Counted from the first letter of the stretch, positions 33,245 to 46,643 are shown. The stretch: 64,000 nt of DNA from Corythucha ciliata (GCA_038030265.1 CM075943.1:17856001-17920000); one strand, 5' to 3'. Notes: generated from the letters alone by a model not told the origin. Made by a program: numbers and translations.

Positions 33245-36200
33245 CCCCAGAAATTAATTAATTCGGCAAAACACCGCCCAACCCCCCTGGGCTATCGTTA
33301 TACGCCACTGCCCCTCACACACCGCCGGGCTGGATTAGAACAACAAAAAAAACTTTCGATTACCATACAGACAGTGCCTTGTTCACACGAAGTGATTTCG
33401 CATGCGATTTTCACGGGGACAAATGCGGGAATTTGTGTCTTGTTTACCTCTTATGCATCACACTATTTAAGCAATTGTATGTGTCCTCGCGTCGTAAACT
33501 TTGGCCGCTGGGAAAGGGGGGGAGGGCTAAAAGTTTCATTTTCCAGTCTTTTGTGGATTCACAAATCTCGGTTTTTTCAGAATATTTTCACACAATTTCC
33601 GGCTAATTTTCAGTTTTATTGGCATGATCGTAAAATTTTAGTGCGTTGAACGAAAAGGATAAAATTGCTTCTTCCTTTTAATTATTTAAAACCGCTTAGG
33701 GGATGAAAATGATTACAGTACCTTTTTGGAATGGGTAAATAATGGTTTTTAGTGGTCTGTGGATTTGGACGCTGTGGTATTGGAGGTTTGTTGGGCTGCT
33801 ATAGGGGGGGGGGAGGGGATTGTTTCAACATTAAGCTTCTTCCCCTCCCCGTCCCATCACTATGTTCTCTACCATCAGTTCTAAACCCACTACGCTTGAT
33901 TGGTCGTTGTAATAGAAGCACGTGAGGGCTTACTTAAACAATAATAAACCTGGAAATGAGAACGAGAGAAAAGAGAGACAGTTTGAAATAAGAAGACTTG
34001 GGCTATCCGTTTCTGAACCGTCTGAAACGCGTTCAAACTGATCAATTCTTCGTACTGACCATTTATTTATTATTAAAGAATAGCGGAAGGCGGGTGGCAA
34101 GGAGGGAAGTGCCTGTCAAGGGTTGAGTAGAGAGTGTCGGGCACGATCGGGCTGAGAAAGAAAGCCATTCTCGTCTTATTTTCTCTCACTCATTCTCTCT
34201 CTCTTTCTCGAAATGCTATCGATTTGTCCAATTAATAAATAATAAATGGTTTAAGCATTTATGCCCCGACTCCTTTGGCAAAGTTTGTTCACAAATGGGC
34301 CTATAGGGGATGGAGGGGATGTCGTTGTAGATGGGTTTACGGATTGTAAGAAAATTGTTGTTCTGAGTAATAATCTTGAACCGAAAAAGAGGCCCTTATC
34401 AAATGAACGTGTTTTTCACGTTTTCTTTCAAAAGGGCTTTTTCTTTTCGCTGACCCAGTTTCATTGGACGTCGTAGTGAAACACGAACTGCGTGAACTCT
34501 TCCCCCCGCCACCACTCATCTTAACTTCATCACTCTACACCTTATATAGCTGAGAAGATATATTTCATCCATTTCAATTTGTACGTAGGAAAGAGCATAG
34601 AGGCGGGGAAGGTAGTTGCGCTAATTGATCCATTAGACAGGGCTACCCTCTCCCCCCGACCCTGGTGAGAGTCTGTTTATGTTTGTTTTTCGCGCCTCGC
34701 AGTGCCCCTTCCTTGCCTTGTTCTCTCACTGCTTGTCTATAGCCTTTGCCAAACATCTTGTCCATTGCTTCTGTACAGACAACTCTCTTTCCGAATAAAA
34801 CAAGGCTTTTAAAAATTTACTTCTTTTTTTTTCGGCCCCACTCATCCCCTTAATGAAATTATTGGACGTGCCAAATATTGAATGGTAAAATATACCGTAT
34901 TTACCCTCCTCCTCCTCATCACAATGCTCGTTTCACCCAATAATGTCTCCTCCTCATACTCCCATCACATTAATTACATTCCAATCAACCAAAGCATACC
35001 AAATCAGACGGTTGGTAATGGGTTGTGAGATGGAGGGGGGGGGAGGGTCTGAGATTTGTTAATCTGATTAGGCACAGGACGGAATACATCATAGGCTCTC
35101 CCGCTCCCAACCATCACTCTACCGGACTTTAGCCGTAATGAACAGCCATTAGACTGATGATTTTAGGGCAGGGATTTTCCAGGGGTGGTTTCGTTGAGAA
35201 GTTCCACTATCTTTTTCCACCGATCATCTGGTGACGACCCCTTCATCACCCCCACGGTCAACCCATTAGAAAAATTACATCCTTTTTTTTTTTGTTGAAA
35301 AAACACAGCACCCTCACCCCCCAGAGGGGCTTCAATTGGATTAAAAAGACCCAGAGAAAAACGCACGTTTTTTCAATTACGTGACCTTAAGTATGCCCAC
35401 TCTGCTCATAAAACAACCCGAGTTATCTATCACTTAAACAAAACAAAAAATTGTCGATCCCTCAGACGACACACGTGCTTCCTCCCTTGCCAACAACGAT
35501 TTCTTGATCGAAAGGGTTGTACCTACACAACAGGCATTTAAGACACAGACTAATGCTGTGGCGGGAGGGGGCATCAAGGTTAGAATAAATGAATTTAAAA
35601 TATTGGAATATATTTAGAAGGAAAAAAAATCGAAAAAGCGAGAAAAAAAAACGAACATGCCGATGTTAAGGTGAAGAAGAGAAGGACGGGGTCTTTTCCG
35701 AACAATACAGCGCAATCACCACAAAACTAAAAAGATCACGTTCTCATTTTTACTATCCCCCTCCCCCCAAGTTAACCCGTAGCAGTAGTCGTTTTTCATT
35801 TGCGAATCTGCGGGAAACTGCGGTGCTATATACTCGCCCTTGAAATAATTGCCTGACTAAATTCTTCGTCAGTGCGAACAATGGGTCTTGACAATGTGAG
35901 AAAATAGGTCTAAAACTAAACCGATGAAAACGAGGAGGAGTAAGCAAAAAGTCGTTAGAATTAAAATATACGGGAAAAAAAGCCTTAACAAATTCTAGTT
36001 TGTTGTAAATAGTCAACTCGGACGAGTTAACCGAAATAGAACTAAGCCCTGCTCGCTTATTGTGTGTGTATTTTTATTGTTACAATTTTATTCAATTATC
36101 GGGTGTGCGGGCGAAGGGGTTAATGTTGAGGCAATTCTTACCATACGAGTGTACGTGCACACCATTGTCCAAAATGTCGGGTAAGTAGATGTGGGTACTT

Positions 36201-37260
36201 TTAAAATGCACGATTCTTTACCCAAGGCTCTGGGCGTGCACTCACAGCCAAGTGAAGAACCAATAGCAGAAGGGGGAGGGGGTTCACTCCAGGTACCATT
36301 CTTATGGAAGTGGCAAAATTGAGCGGATTACGTCAACCAATATTGTCGGTTCCTGTGAACTTGATTTTTCAGGTCTGTCGAGCTCAAGCTTCCCAGAGCC
36401 TCTAAGAATTTCGACGGAGGAGCCCCGGAGCGAGAAATGATCAGTTAGGGGTGTGACCTGCTACGATCTGTAGTCACGAACTGCATGAACAGGCAGACAT
36501 CATTGCTATTTAACTGCGATCATAGGCTTTGGAGGCAGTTGCAACGTTGATTACGAGTACCTGCCCTAATGGAACTAAGGAAGATATTTCTGGTTAATAA
36601 GATTACATTTTTGGAGAGCAGGCCTGTTCGTGACGGTCTTTCATATAGTCTGCCGAAGTGGCCCAAATCCCGCTTTTTCTGCGTTCTAGTAGCCAAATCC
36701 CTCACAGAAATAGCTCAAACTGATTGTTGCATGGAATGGAACAACAAATAATTGCATGGGAATAACAATCAAACTTTTTCAGTTGGCAATTTTTCTCATA
36801 AAGCAACGCCTCCGCCCTGAAACTGTCTCGCAGTCGGAATCTTCACGCATCACGTTAAACTCCAGCACCACAGCATCCTGCCACAGCCACAACCCCCCCC
36901 CCTCAACCTCAACCTTCCTCAGGGGGTACGTATGTGGCAAAATCTCTGAAGCTTATAGCGTTGGTCTAACGAAGTGACGCCCTTATACGGGGCTCCTCAT
37001 GACCCTGAAACCGTGAAACGTTTCTTTTCGATCGTTTCTTTTCGATCATGCTTTTCGTGTACCACTTTGGTCACCAATCTCAGGGCCGTGGAAGAGAATG
37101 TGATTGTGGAGCAGGGACGAAATCCTTCCGGAGGGGGTGATTCGGGCATTCCGCACCCTACTTATATGACCGGCGGGGGACGGGTGTTGTAATGAATGCC
37201 CTTCGTATTGCTGGGAGTTCGCAAAAAGTTGGCTAAAAACGCCCCCCTCCCTTCTGGGTA
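33245..37260. other. Intronic sequence without recognisable gene
   Basis: Four kilobases of mostly unique sequence with G/C runs (33806-33817, 35035-35045, 36894-36903) and CT- or A-rich low-complexity patches (34185-34210, 35620-35660). Several frames of 60-91 codons on both strands carry no recognisable motif. Confidence 0.5.
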
Positions 37261-37269
37261 CGCCACTGA

Positions 37270-38640
37270 TGTGGAGCTGGAAATCAATTTCGAGGATTCT
37301 TGTTGCTCATAAAACGAATTTCTCAAGGGTGACAGAATTCAATGATCAGTTTCGTGTTTTTTGCGCCCTAAAATAACGTTTTCGCAGATCCGACATAACT
37401 GAAAAGTCAATGTTTCTGATTTTGTTTCTCTAAACAAAAAACACCTGAAATGGTAAAATGGCCAGTTTTTGGCAAAATCACAATTTTAGAGCCTACTAAA
37501 ATCTCCATTTCTGTGCTAAAATCGTCATTTTTGAGCTCAAGGGCCCGATCGTCAATGTCCGTTTAAGCGTTATTAAGGGTTTAACGTTTTTTTAAATTGG
37601 AAAATGCTGTAAATTATGATTGGAACATAAGTTCTCAGCTTAAGGATAAACGGACCTTTCATCCCATGTGGTCAACCCGGGCCTAAATCTCTATAAAATA
37701 GCCGTTTTGAATTATAATCACCAGATTCCACGTGAACTCAGGTGAGGGGTGTTTTTAAGGTGAAATCAGCAGTTTTGAGGTGAAAACATCAAGATTCAGT
37801 TGACAGTTTTTGGGGTTAAAACATCAATTTTAGGTTAAAACTCGTCAGTTCTGTGCTACAATTCCTGGTTTCAAGTTGAAACCTCCGGTTTCAGGGTAAA
37901 ATTATCGTTTTGTGGGAAGACTGACAAAGTGCCTTTTACGGTAAAAATCACCAGTATTGTAGTGAAATCTTCAGTTTGGGCTTGAAATCGTCAGTTTTGT
38001 GTTGAAATCATCAGTTTTCAAGAAAGAGTCGTTAGGTTTGGCGTAAAATCATCTGTTTACGGAAAAACGCCAGTTTTGCTGTGATATTGTCTGTTTTGAA
38101 GTAAAATATCCAGTTTTGAGTTAAAATAATATTTTTTTGGAGGGAACTGCTAGTTCTAGGGTGAAATCGTCGGTTTAGGAAAGTTTTTGGAATGAAATCG
38201 TAAGTTTTGGGATTAAAACAGTCAGTTTTGGGGTAAAATTGCCCGTTTTTGTACAGAAAATATTCAGAATAACAGAGCATCGTCAGTTTTGTAGTAAAAT
38301 AACCCATTTTAGGGGTAAAATATTAATTTCTGAGGTTAAACCGTAAAATTTGGGTTTGGGATAAAATCGCCAGTTCTGTAGTGACGTCTTCAGTTATGGG
38401 GCAACAAGTCAGACTTGGCTTGAAATCGTCTGTTTTGAAACAAAATCGTTACATTTGGGATGAATTCGTCGGTTTTGAGGTGAAATCGACGGTTTTCAAG
38501 GCAGAGTCCTCCTTTTTGTAGTAATATCATCCGTTTTTGCGAAAACTTCATTTACAGTGTGACATTGTCAGTTTTTGAGTAAAACATCCAAAAATTATGC
38601 TTTTTGAAGCAGCGAAAGCCACCAAATTGATTTTCAGGGG
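37270..38640 (+). repeat. Minisatellite family C (GTTTTGGGGTAAAATCGTCA), + orientation
   Basis: About 40-45 degenerate units of 25-30 bp alternating a TCAGTTTTG part and a GTGAAATCG or GTAAAATCG part, bordered by a few family B units at each end. The same family occurs inverted at 45600-46410. Confidence 0.85.
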
Positions 38641-38869
38641 CGAACCTATGCCGTGAAACGCGTTTTTCGTGAGCCAATTTTACGAAATTCCACTTTTGGC
38701 AATGCTGGACGTGCCAAATTGGTCTTTCTAGTCGCGCGATTTTTTTTATGAGCCCATTGGTTTTTATAATATTATATAAACTTATTACTTTTACCCCTCC
38801 TGCCTTCTATGGTTTTACCCGCCCCCCATACCATAGGCTGCCCCCTTGTGGGCAGGCCTGCTAATCGGC

Positions 38870-39130
38870 TCTAACAACCGAATTTCATGCACTTGGCTCC
38901 TCCAAAATACCCAATTCGTAAGTATGGTTTTTTCACAAAAACCAATTTTGTGAGATTGATTCCAGCTTGAAACCAAAAGTTCATGGATTCGGCTCTTTAA
39001 AACAACCAATTTTGCCGGTTTAAACTCCTGTCAACCAATTTCGTTCCTGGCAATCCACAAAAATCAATGTCGGTGGTTTGGCTCTTACAAAACCCCTTGT
39101 GGCGGGATTGGAAAATGTTCGTATAAAACC
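38870..39130 (+). repeat. Minisatellite family B, + orientation
   Basis: Degenerate units (AAAACCAATTTTGTGAGATT, AACAACCAATTTTGCCGGTT). Preceded by a G/C-rich linker with GGCTGCCCCCTTGTGGGCAG. Confidence 0.8.
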
Positions 39131-39134
39131 GATT

Positions 39135-39655
39135 TCAGGGGTTGTTCATTAATTTAATCATAAACAATTTAATTTTGATAGAATTAAAGATATATTCAAA
39201 TTTAAAAATAATGTTTGAAAAACAGTTCCGTCGCCAGGCTTCAAGGCTCCTCACTATCGGGATCTGAAATGAGGCTGGTTCAGTGGAGTGTGGCAGAAGC
39301 AATTTTAAAATAAAACTTTGGGGGGTATTTACCTCAGATTAATTCAGTCGCCAATGGTTGGATAAACCTTTTAATCAAGAGAAAAACATCGACGAGGACG
39401 AGACTTTTGTTGATGCGAAACTTGAGTTCATTCTTCCGTGGCGGTGGAAGTAGAAGTGGCCAAAAAAAAACCTTCCACTCTTTTTGGGACAAAATTGGCG
39501 GTAAACTTAGCCAAATAGGACCGCGAAGCGAAACGTATTTTTTTTAAATTCTGACAGTATGTATAAACACGAGACAAACTGAAAAACTTTAACATTAAGG
39601 AGCTACTTAATCACTAGCTTAACTAAATTATAATGATAAAATATTAAATTAAAAT
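39135..39655. other. Short unique segment between family B arrays
   Basis: AT-rich (39140-39210 and 39600-39660), with no tandem family and no recognisable gene. Confidence 0.5.
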
Positions 39656-39659
39656 AATA

Positions 39660-40250
39660 AGCATTCGGTTAACGAACAGGGGTTTTGGCTCCTGCTAAAA
39701 CCAAATTTAGCGCGTAAAGACCTTTTAAACTCAAAATTTTCGCAGATTTGGCTCTTATAAAAAAAACTAAATTTCGCAATTTGGGCTATTTCAAACCCCG
39801 ATTCCTCGGGTTTGGCTCTTACAACCCCGAAGTTCACAGGTATTGCTCTTTCAAAAGATGCACTTTTGCGGGCTTTTTTAAACCTCAAATTTTTGTATTT
39901 GGTTCTTTCAAAAACCCAAATGTCACATATTTGACTCTTACAAACCAATTTCGCGATTTGGCACTCTTATAAGCAAAATTTCGTGGATTTTGTACGTACA
40001 GACAATCAATTGTACCTCTTTGGGATGTTTAAAAACCCAATTTCACGGGTTTGGCATCGATAAAAATTAAATTTCGCGAGTTTGGCTCCTGTCAAACAAT
40101 TTCGCAGTCTAACAGTTGCCCTGTTGAAAAATGCGAATTTCGTCTCTTACTTGAAACCAGTTTTCCGGCATGAGCTCGTTCTCAGAACGAATTTCGCGGG
40201 ATGAGCTCGTTTAAAAACCGAATTCGCCGGTTTTGGTACAAGATTAAAAC
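39660..40250 (+). repeat. Minisatellite family B, + orientation
   Basis: About 20 degenerate units, e.g. AACCCAATTTCACGGGTTTG. Frames on both strands (39649-39948 on -, 39748-39972 on +) are repeat artefacts. Confidence 0.85.
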
Positions 40251-40254
40251 TTTA

Positions 40255-40850
40255 TTTTTAGGGCTTTGGCTTTATTGCTTCTCCTACAAGATTTCTATAC
40301 CAATATTGAATAGTGCCCACCGCCGCCATGGCGGCTCGACGTTTTGGTCTTGACAAACGAATATTTCGTTCAGTAACCGTCGAGTGTGGGCCACATCCCC
40401 CCCCTCCATAAGTTCGCCCATACAACTGGAACTGGATATATGACGCATAGAGGATCTTCGCTTGAGCACAGAAAACAACTGACAATTAAATAAGGAAAGT
40501 GCAATTTTAACCCCAAAATCTAAATTTTCTGTTTATAAACGAGTGATTTTGCCGAAACTGCCTCATTATCTGGCACTTCTACCTTTGGTGACGTCACGTA
40601 AAATTGACAAGAATAGCGACAGCTGTGGAAAACTTTTATTTTCTTTTTCATCGGTTTTCTATAATAATAAAACAAAGAGCATGCCTTTTGTAATAAAACT
40701 CCTCTTATCGTCGTTGAGTTATCCGGTGCTCACTTCCGGGTCAACCATCCATTTTCTATTTGCCCCGTTCGAGACTGTAGCGACGTATTTGCCCTGTAAC
40801 AATATTAAAGAGAGCCTTCAACGCTGGAAGAAGTAAAATGGTTGTAGTGG
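40255..40850. other. Unassigned segment with open frames and a CRE-like site
   Basis: On the - strand a frame from 40485 to 40258 ends IQYWYRNLVGEAIKPKP and is followed 3 bases later by AATAAA; it resembles the 3' end of a small gene but I cannot name it. A second - frame (40478-40284) overlaps it. On +, CGCCGCCATGGCGG at 40320-40333 is palindromic and gives a start context on both strands. TGACGTCA, a full CRE, lies at 40590-40597 and CCGGAAGT, an ETS-type core read on -, near 40733-40740. This could be an old retrocopy or a real short gene on -; evidence is thin. Confidence 0.2.
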
Positions 40851-43300
40851 ATCGGGGTGCGAGGGGAGGACCCAAGAAGAAAGGTCTTGGAAAGTTTTTG
40901 TGTCATGAGAGGCCTCCCTTATAGTTGTCCGTGGGTGAGTGTGAGGGGGGGGGACGAGGTCCGGAAAATGATGACGTGCTGGTGGAGAAGGGGGGGGGAG
41001 CATTTCCACCCAAGAGAAGAAGTCGTTATTCTATGGATGAAAAAAAAAAAATTGTAGTATTCTACTCTCTCGCGCACATTTCCTTCGGAACCCGATAAGC
41101 CACCCCCTCTTCTCCCTCACCCCTTGTAAAACACCCGTAGAATTCCTATCGCTTCCCTAATAATAACCCACTTTTGTTCTCCACGGCTGTGAAGCTCTAA
41201 TAAGCCATATTTTTGTTGTTTATAACATCGGTCCCGTTGTCGCGCCCCTACGACGCCCCCCCTACCATCACCAAATACTTCTCCTATCGTTCTTTTTTTT
41301 TAATGGGAGTGGGGGACATACACTTGATTACACATCGAAATATCGCTTTTGATGGTAACAGTTTCGTTATTTCCAGTGGAAAAGACGGAAGTTTTGTACG
41401 CGGAATTAAAAGAGAAATAGGAAAAAAAAATGAAGCGACGTTACGACTTGACTTTTACAACGCGAGCTATACCAAGTAGGTTTTCCAAGCCAGACTATTA
41501 AGATAAACGTGCTTCAAATAGACATACTGAACGATTTTAACGAGAAGGCAAGGGGAGGGGCGTGTTTGTTTAACCGTGTCAATCCCTGTTTTTTTCCTTT
41601 TTTAAATTTCGAAAATTTGTGTGGCTCTTTACCATAAATCGATGAATATGAATGGATTCCCTTCATCTAAATGTTTAAGACAACGCTATTTATCTTTAGG
41701 AGGAAAAATGAGGTCGTTTTTACAAGGTTAATTTGTATTTATTTGTTCTCTGTTAGAAAAGTAAGGATTGGTAGAACAACCAAGTAATTTTTTCCCTGAA
41801 CGATTTTACCTTCCACTTGAAAAAAATACTTGTGGAAGTCGTGTTTTTTTCATAATAACTATAATTAGAATTTCTCGGCATAGATACGAGAGTAGTTTAG
41901 CTCCCACCAAAAATCCAACTGACAGAATGTCAGGCGTATATCAGTTTTATGTCAGAAAAATGGCATGAAGACGGCTGGGCTTCCACAAAGCCACAGATAG
42001 TGTGATGCGTTTCAGGAATTATTGTTGCACAACGTTCTTTTTAAAAACGGTGATAAAGCCGCTTTGGTGATTAGAGAAATGGAACAGAAGATAGTGTGGC
42101 GTAGAAGCTGCTTGACAGATAAAACTTGACGTAAAAACTAATTTTAGACCGCATTTTGAACCCGTTGAGCAAGAAAGCATTAGAAAAATACCTGTTGTTC
42201 CACAGGGAACCACGTTTCATGTACAGAACACACTTTGACAACCCCCCCCCCCTCAACCGATTCGAGACGTGCACGCCCCTCATTTAACTGCCCTTTATAC
42301 GTGGTACTTGGCCAATGTTGCCTTTAATAACCGTTTTTCCATACCACGAAGTCCCGTATTTTCTTGTATCGTTCTCATTTTTCAAAGTTAAGCTCATTAC
42401 GCGTTTAATAGTTCAAAAATGAACGCGATACAGGTGAAATCGCTCTCTAAGTATAAGGAGGAGTCTTGTAATTAGTTAAAAAGGGATTTGACGACCCTGT
42501 TGAGTGATGGAAGAGGGGTGGGGGTGTGCGAGAAGAAGTGCAGTACAACATTTAACTCGAGGAGGGATGGTAAATTAAGTTGAAACAATAACGAAGTTGT
42601 TTTCTTCTGTTTATGATGAGAAGGGAGGGAGATAAAACTTGAAAATGATTCGCGAGAAAGCTTTGAATGGTCTCTGAATGAACTGAGTTAAAGAGTTGTG
42701 AAGGGAGGAGGGCCAAGGGATGTGAAATAAAGCTCTCTAAACAAGTCTCTTGGGAATTCTTTTTGGGTTGTTTAGAGAGCCCCCAAGTGCCCTGAAGAAG
42801 TAAGTACCCTAGGGCGAGTCATTTATACCTCCTCCCACATTTTCTACGAGATTATGGTTGTTGTGTTCAAGATTTAATACTTTCTTTAAAAGAAAATTAA
42901 AAATTTGGATAGGCCATGGGGAGTTTAAGGCAATGAAGTGAGGGGGTGTTTATAATTCGAATATTTTCCTTGGGGGCAGGAAAAATTATTTCGTTAATTT
43001 GGTTCATTTTGACGTCAGACGACGTTTGGGGTTTGGGAATTTTAACTAATGGGCTCCAAGGAAGTGTGCAGGTGGCAAGGGCAGATTCATAGAGGGTGTC
43101 ACCCCTTCCAACTTAAACTAACGTGTTAGAGACATTAGTGGGGGGGGCGGGAGGCGCTCCTCGTGCCCCGGGCTAGATCTACCAGGTTTTTTTTTATATT
43201 CAACGGCCCCAAGATTCAGCAATGTCTCTACAAGGAGTCGACAAGGTCACAAATGGTACGTTTTGCATTGCCGTTGGTTTTAAACGATTTTACAAAATCA
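40851..43300. other. Intronic sequence without recognisable gene
   Basis: Unique sequence with G-rich runs (40946-40953, 40990-40999, 43141-43147) and a C run at 42242-42251. Only the short hairpin at 42732-42780 stands out. Confidence 0.5.
42732..42780. other. Perfect 12-bp hairpin
   Basis: GCTCTCTAAACA (42732-42743) and TGTTTAGAGAGC (42769-42780) are exact inverted copies separated by 25 nt. It is preceded by AAATAAA. It could be the footprint of a small inverted-repeat element or an RNA hairpin; no homology is known to me. Confidence 0.5.
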
Positions 43301-43309
43301 TGTTCTACT

Positions 43310-44070
43310 CTGGAGTAGCCTATCGAGGCCCGTGTGTGACGTATGCGAAATCTTACGGGCACGTCCATGCCTGAAATTGTGAGAAGAAACGCTAATGCTC
43401 AGTTTTTGCGAAGCTTTGAGGAAAAGTCTCATTTGACGCTATAAAAATTGAGAAAAATAGACCACTTAGATCTGGAAGAAATTTCGCGGTTTTAATTCGC
43501 TATTCTGAAAGATGTACTTCATTGCTGAAAAGTAGTGATTCGCGGCTTCTGGTGGGTAAAACATAGAAAATACGCCGATCCCCAGTTTATGTAGCTCATT
43601 AGCAGGCTTAAATTGGGGCAGGATCGCTTCTAAAAGCTAATATTCGTGGCAAAAATGGCAAAACCAAAACGCTAAATCGTGGCCGAAATTGAGAAAATGC
43701 GATAAATCGTGGTTCCTTAACCTAATTTTCAGACCAAAATTGAGAACAATCGCTACTTCGTGGTGTATGGAAGCCGGCAATTCAGGAAAAACGCTTATTC
43801 TCTGCTGGAATTTACAAAAAAATCACGGTTGCCGGTTTGTGGCTAAAAGTATAAGAAAAAAGCGCTAATTCATGACTAGAAGCGTGAAAAATTCGCTAAT
43901 TCGGTGCTAAGACTGCGAAAAACGCTATTTCGCCAATGCAGCAGCTAAAATTTGAGAAATATGGCTAAAATCGGGGAAAGTCGCTAATTTAGAATTACTG
44001 CACATTTTCAGCTAATTGTAGACGAAATTGAGCTTTTCGAACGTCTTTTGGGGGCGTATTTTGTGAAAAC
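43310..44070 (+). repeat. Minisatellite family A, + orientation, with leading module
   Basis: Starts with a unique module (CCTATCGAGGCCCGTGTGTG, then TCTTACGGGCACGTCC, CCTGAAATT) that recurs at 59588-59680, then runs into degenerate family A units. Confidence 0.8.
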
Positions 44071-44089
44071 CGGCGCGGAATGCTCGCAG

Positions 44090-44260
44090 ACAAAGTGAAT
44101 GAGCAATTTTTCTGAATTTTAGCCTCGTATTTTCCTCCAGAACAGCGCACTAGTGCTTTTTCGTAATGTTATAGCCGTGAAGTTGATTCCTGAAACCACG
44201 AATCAGAGTTTATGTGGTCATTTTTAGCAGCGAGGTAGCGTCCTGGGACAAGCTCCAGAA
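44090..44260 (-). repeat. Minisatellite family A, short - array
   Basis: A few units reading TTTTAGCCTCGTATTTTCC on +, with the CTCCAGAACAGCGCACTAGT variant at 44133, directly facing the + array that ends near 44070. Confidence 0.7.
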
Positions 44261-44369
44261 ATAACACTTTGACGTTTTTTTGACTTATCCGACTAAGATG
44301 CTTTGCACAAAGAAGCCTAACCTACTTTCGCGGACCTACTTTTGAGGGCGCGGTGTCAATAACGCGTGG

Positions 44370-45010
44370 TTGCGACTCTCGGAACGAAAGTTTTGCGGAT
44401 TCGGCGCCTGAAAACCCCCAATTTCACGGCTTTTGCAATTTGAAAAAACAAATTTGCGATCTTGCGGCACCTCCAAAAACCATTTCTCTCCAGGGCGGGT
44501 TGACTCCAAAAAACTAAATTTTATTGGGTTCGGCTCTTCAAAAAATATATAAAAATCGCTTCGTTGACTGTTTCGAGGAATGAAATTTCGCGTATTCGCG
44601 CTGCCTGAAATCCCAAATTTCTCAAATTTTGGTCTTCAAGAAACAAAATTTCACGGGTTTTTAAGGACGAAATTCCGCTTATTCGGCTCCTGAAAACGAA
44701 ATTTAAGTTAACGCTGTTGAGACTCCAAAATTTCACGGGTTTGGCCTTGAGATCTTTTTTGTGGTGTTGACTTCTTAAAAAAATCCAAGTTCTTTGGGTC
44801 GACTCTCCATAAAATTATATACACGTGACTGGCTCTTTTATGAACGAAATTTCGCGGGTTCAGTATCTCTAAAAGTCTACTTGGGGGCGGGAGGAGACTC
44901 AACTCTCTTGTGGACAAAATTACGCAGATTCAGTGCCGGAAAACCTAAATTTCACGACTTTGACACTATAACAACACAAGAAATTTTAGGAGTTTCGCCG
45001 TTATGGAAAG
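44370..45010 (+). repeat. Minisatellite family B, + orientation
   Basis: About 20 degenerate units such as CGAAATTTCGCGGGTTCAGT. Frames on both strands through it are repeat artefacts. Confidence 0.8.
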
Positions 45011-45194
45011 GAGTATCATCAAAATGGCCGCCATTTTGAAAGCAGACTTGAAGAGAGCTTTTGCATGGCAGACGTTTATTTTCTCACTCAATGGACCATG
45101 AGCCACGAGTTCCGATCTTCAAAACCTGTGACAAACTACATGCATCTTTTCGGGGCTGGCTCCAGGACTAAATCATTTTTTTTAAATTGCTACT

Positions 45195-45510
45195 TTTCTG
45201 GAGGGTATATCTCCGGAACGGTTGGGAATTTCTATAAAACGTATGAGATCAAAGTTGTAGATAATTGTGTCTTCTTTATTCAAGTACATAGTGACGATTT
45301 CGGTAAGACCGATTGTCTTCGAGGTAGAGGTGAAAACCATAAAAATGGGACCTTCTTGGACGCCCCTCCACATGTTGCCAACCCCCTAGGCGAGAGGACT
45401 TTTAGTATGTTCACTTTCTAACCACCCTTAACAAGTTCCCGAAGGATTATGTACCGATACCGCTCACCGGAGCTACACCCCCTTTTGAGCAATTCATTGA
45501 CTGGACTAAG
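45195..45510 (+). repeat. Possible divergent copy of repeat R1
   Basis: Has the same order of parts as R1 (GGTATATCTCCGGAACGGTT at the start, ATTGACTGGACTAAGAGCC at the end) but the middle is diverged. A 118-codon frame (45065-45421) overlaps it without recognisable motif. Confidence 0.35.
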
Positions 45511-45599
45511 AGCCAAAATAAATCGTTTTTTAGTGAACCAAATCTGTGAAACGAAGCATTTTAAAGATTTTAAGGACGCAACCCCGCGAAATTAGGTTT

Positions 45600-46410
45600 T
45601 CAGTAAGTCAAAACCCAAATTTGACTTGACCCAAATTAGTTTTTACCTCAAAACTAAAGATTTCATCACGAAACTGACGATTTTACCCAAAACCGACGGG
45701 TTTACCCAAAAACTGACTGATTTTACCCTCAAAACTCACGTCATAAAAAAACTGACATTTTTAAAATTGACGGTTTTATGCCGGACCAGCATTGACGCTG
45801 ATTATTTCACCCCAAAACAGGGTATTTTACTCTAAAATAGACAATTTTCCAGAAATGGCGCTTCCTCATATTCTTACGTTGTTCGCCAAAACAGACGATT
45901 TTACGTCAAAACTCACGTCTCAGACTTTAAAACTGCCAATTTTACCGATACTGTGACGATTTTATCCCAAAAGTGACGGTTTTACTTCGAAACAGATGTG
46001 TTAAAGGGGAGTTGTACAAGTGTTTCCTCGACCCCCTCCAATCATTTCAAGGTCTCATTGAAATCTTCAGAAATTCCGCACAACCGTACGATCTTTCTTT
46101 CCTAAATAAATCGTCCAAAGAGTGTGAATTTTCAAGGTAAAAGTTTATGTGCGTTATACAGTTATTTTAGGGGTGAAAAAAGAAGATCGTGCGAATGTGC
46201 AGAATTTCCTGAAGATTTAAATGAGACCTTGAAATCCAGGATTGGTTGCAGAAATACGGCGATAATTTACGTAACGCCGAGTAGGGGAGGCATGATTGGA
46301 GGGGGTGAGGAACGCATGTACAACTTCCCCTTAAAAGTCAATACTTAAGATGTCACCACAAAACTGGGGATTTTACCACAAAACAAAACATTTTCCTCTA
46401 GAACTGACGG
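45600..46410 (-). repeat. Minisatellite family C, - orientation
   Basis: Degenerate units reading AAAACTGACGATTTTACCC on + at 45640-46000 and again at 46350-46410, the reverse complement of the 37.4-38.6 kb array. The 46000-46350 interval is unique, with no recognisable gene. Confidence 0.8.
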
Positions 46411-46439
46411 TTTTGTTTATTTAGAGTTATAGACGTTAC

Positions 46440-46640
46440 GTTTTAGCAGAAAAATGGCGCTTTTTCTCGATTTTAATAGCAAATAAGCACTTTTTCTTCA
46501 CTTTATTAGCGAATGGCGATTTTTTCTCATGAGTTAACGTTTTTGTTCAAATTTTAGCCACGGAAGTTGCCTCCTCAACCCAAGTAGTTGCATCCATAAG
46601 CGATCTCTTAATTTTAGCTGCGAATGGTCACTTCTTCTCA
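46440..46640 (-). repeat. Minisatellite family A, - orientation
   Basis: Units reading TTTTAATAGCAAATAAGCAC, with the GAAGTTGCCTCCTCAACC phrase at 46562. It ends at a small hairpin. Confidence 0.75.
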
Positions 46641-46643
46641 ATT

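Noticed and set aside
36370..36443. Acceptor-like TTTTTCAG followed by an open stretch (LSSSSFPEPLRISTEEP)
   Set aside because: The frame stops after about 23 codons with no donor, and no homology is apparent.
45065..45421. 118-codon + frame
   Set aside because: Overlaps a probable R1 repeat copy; no domain.
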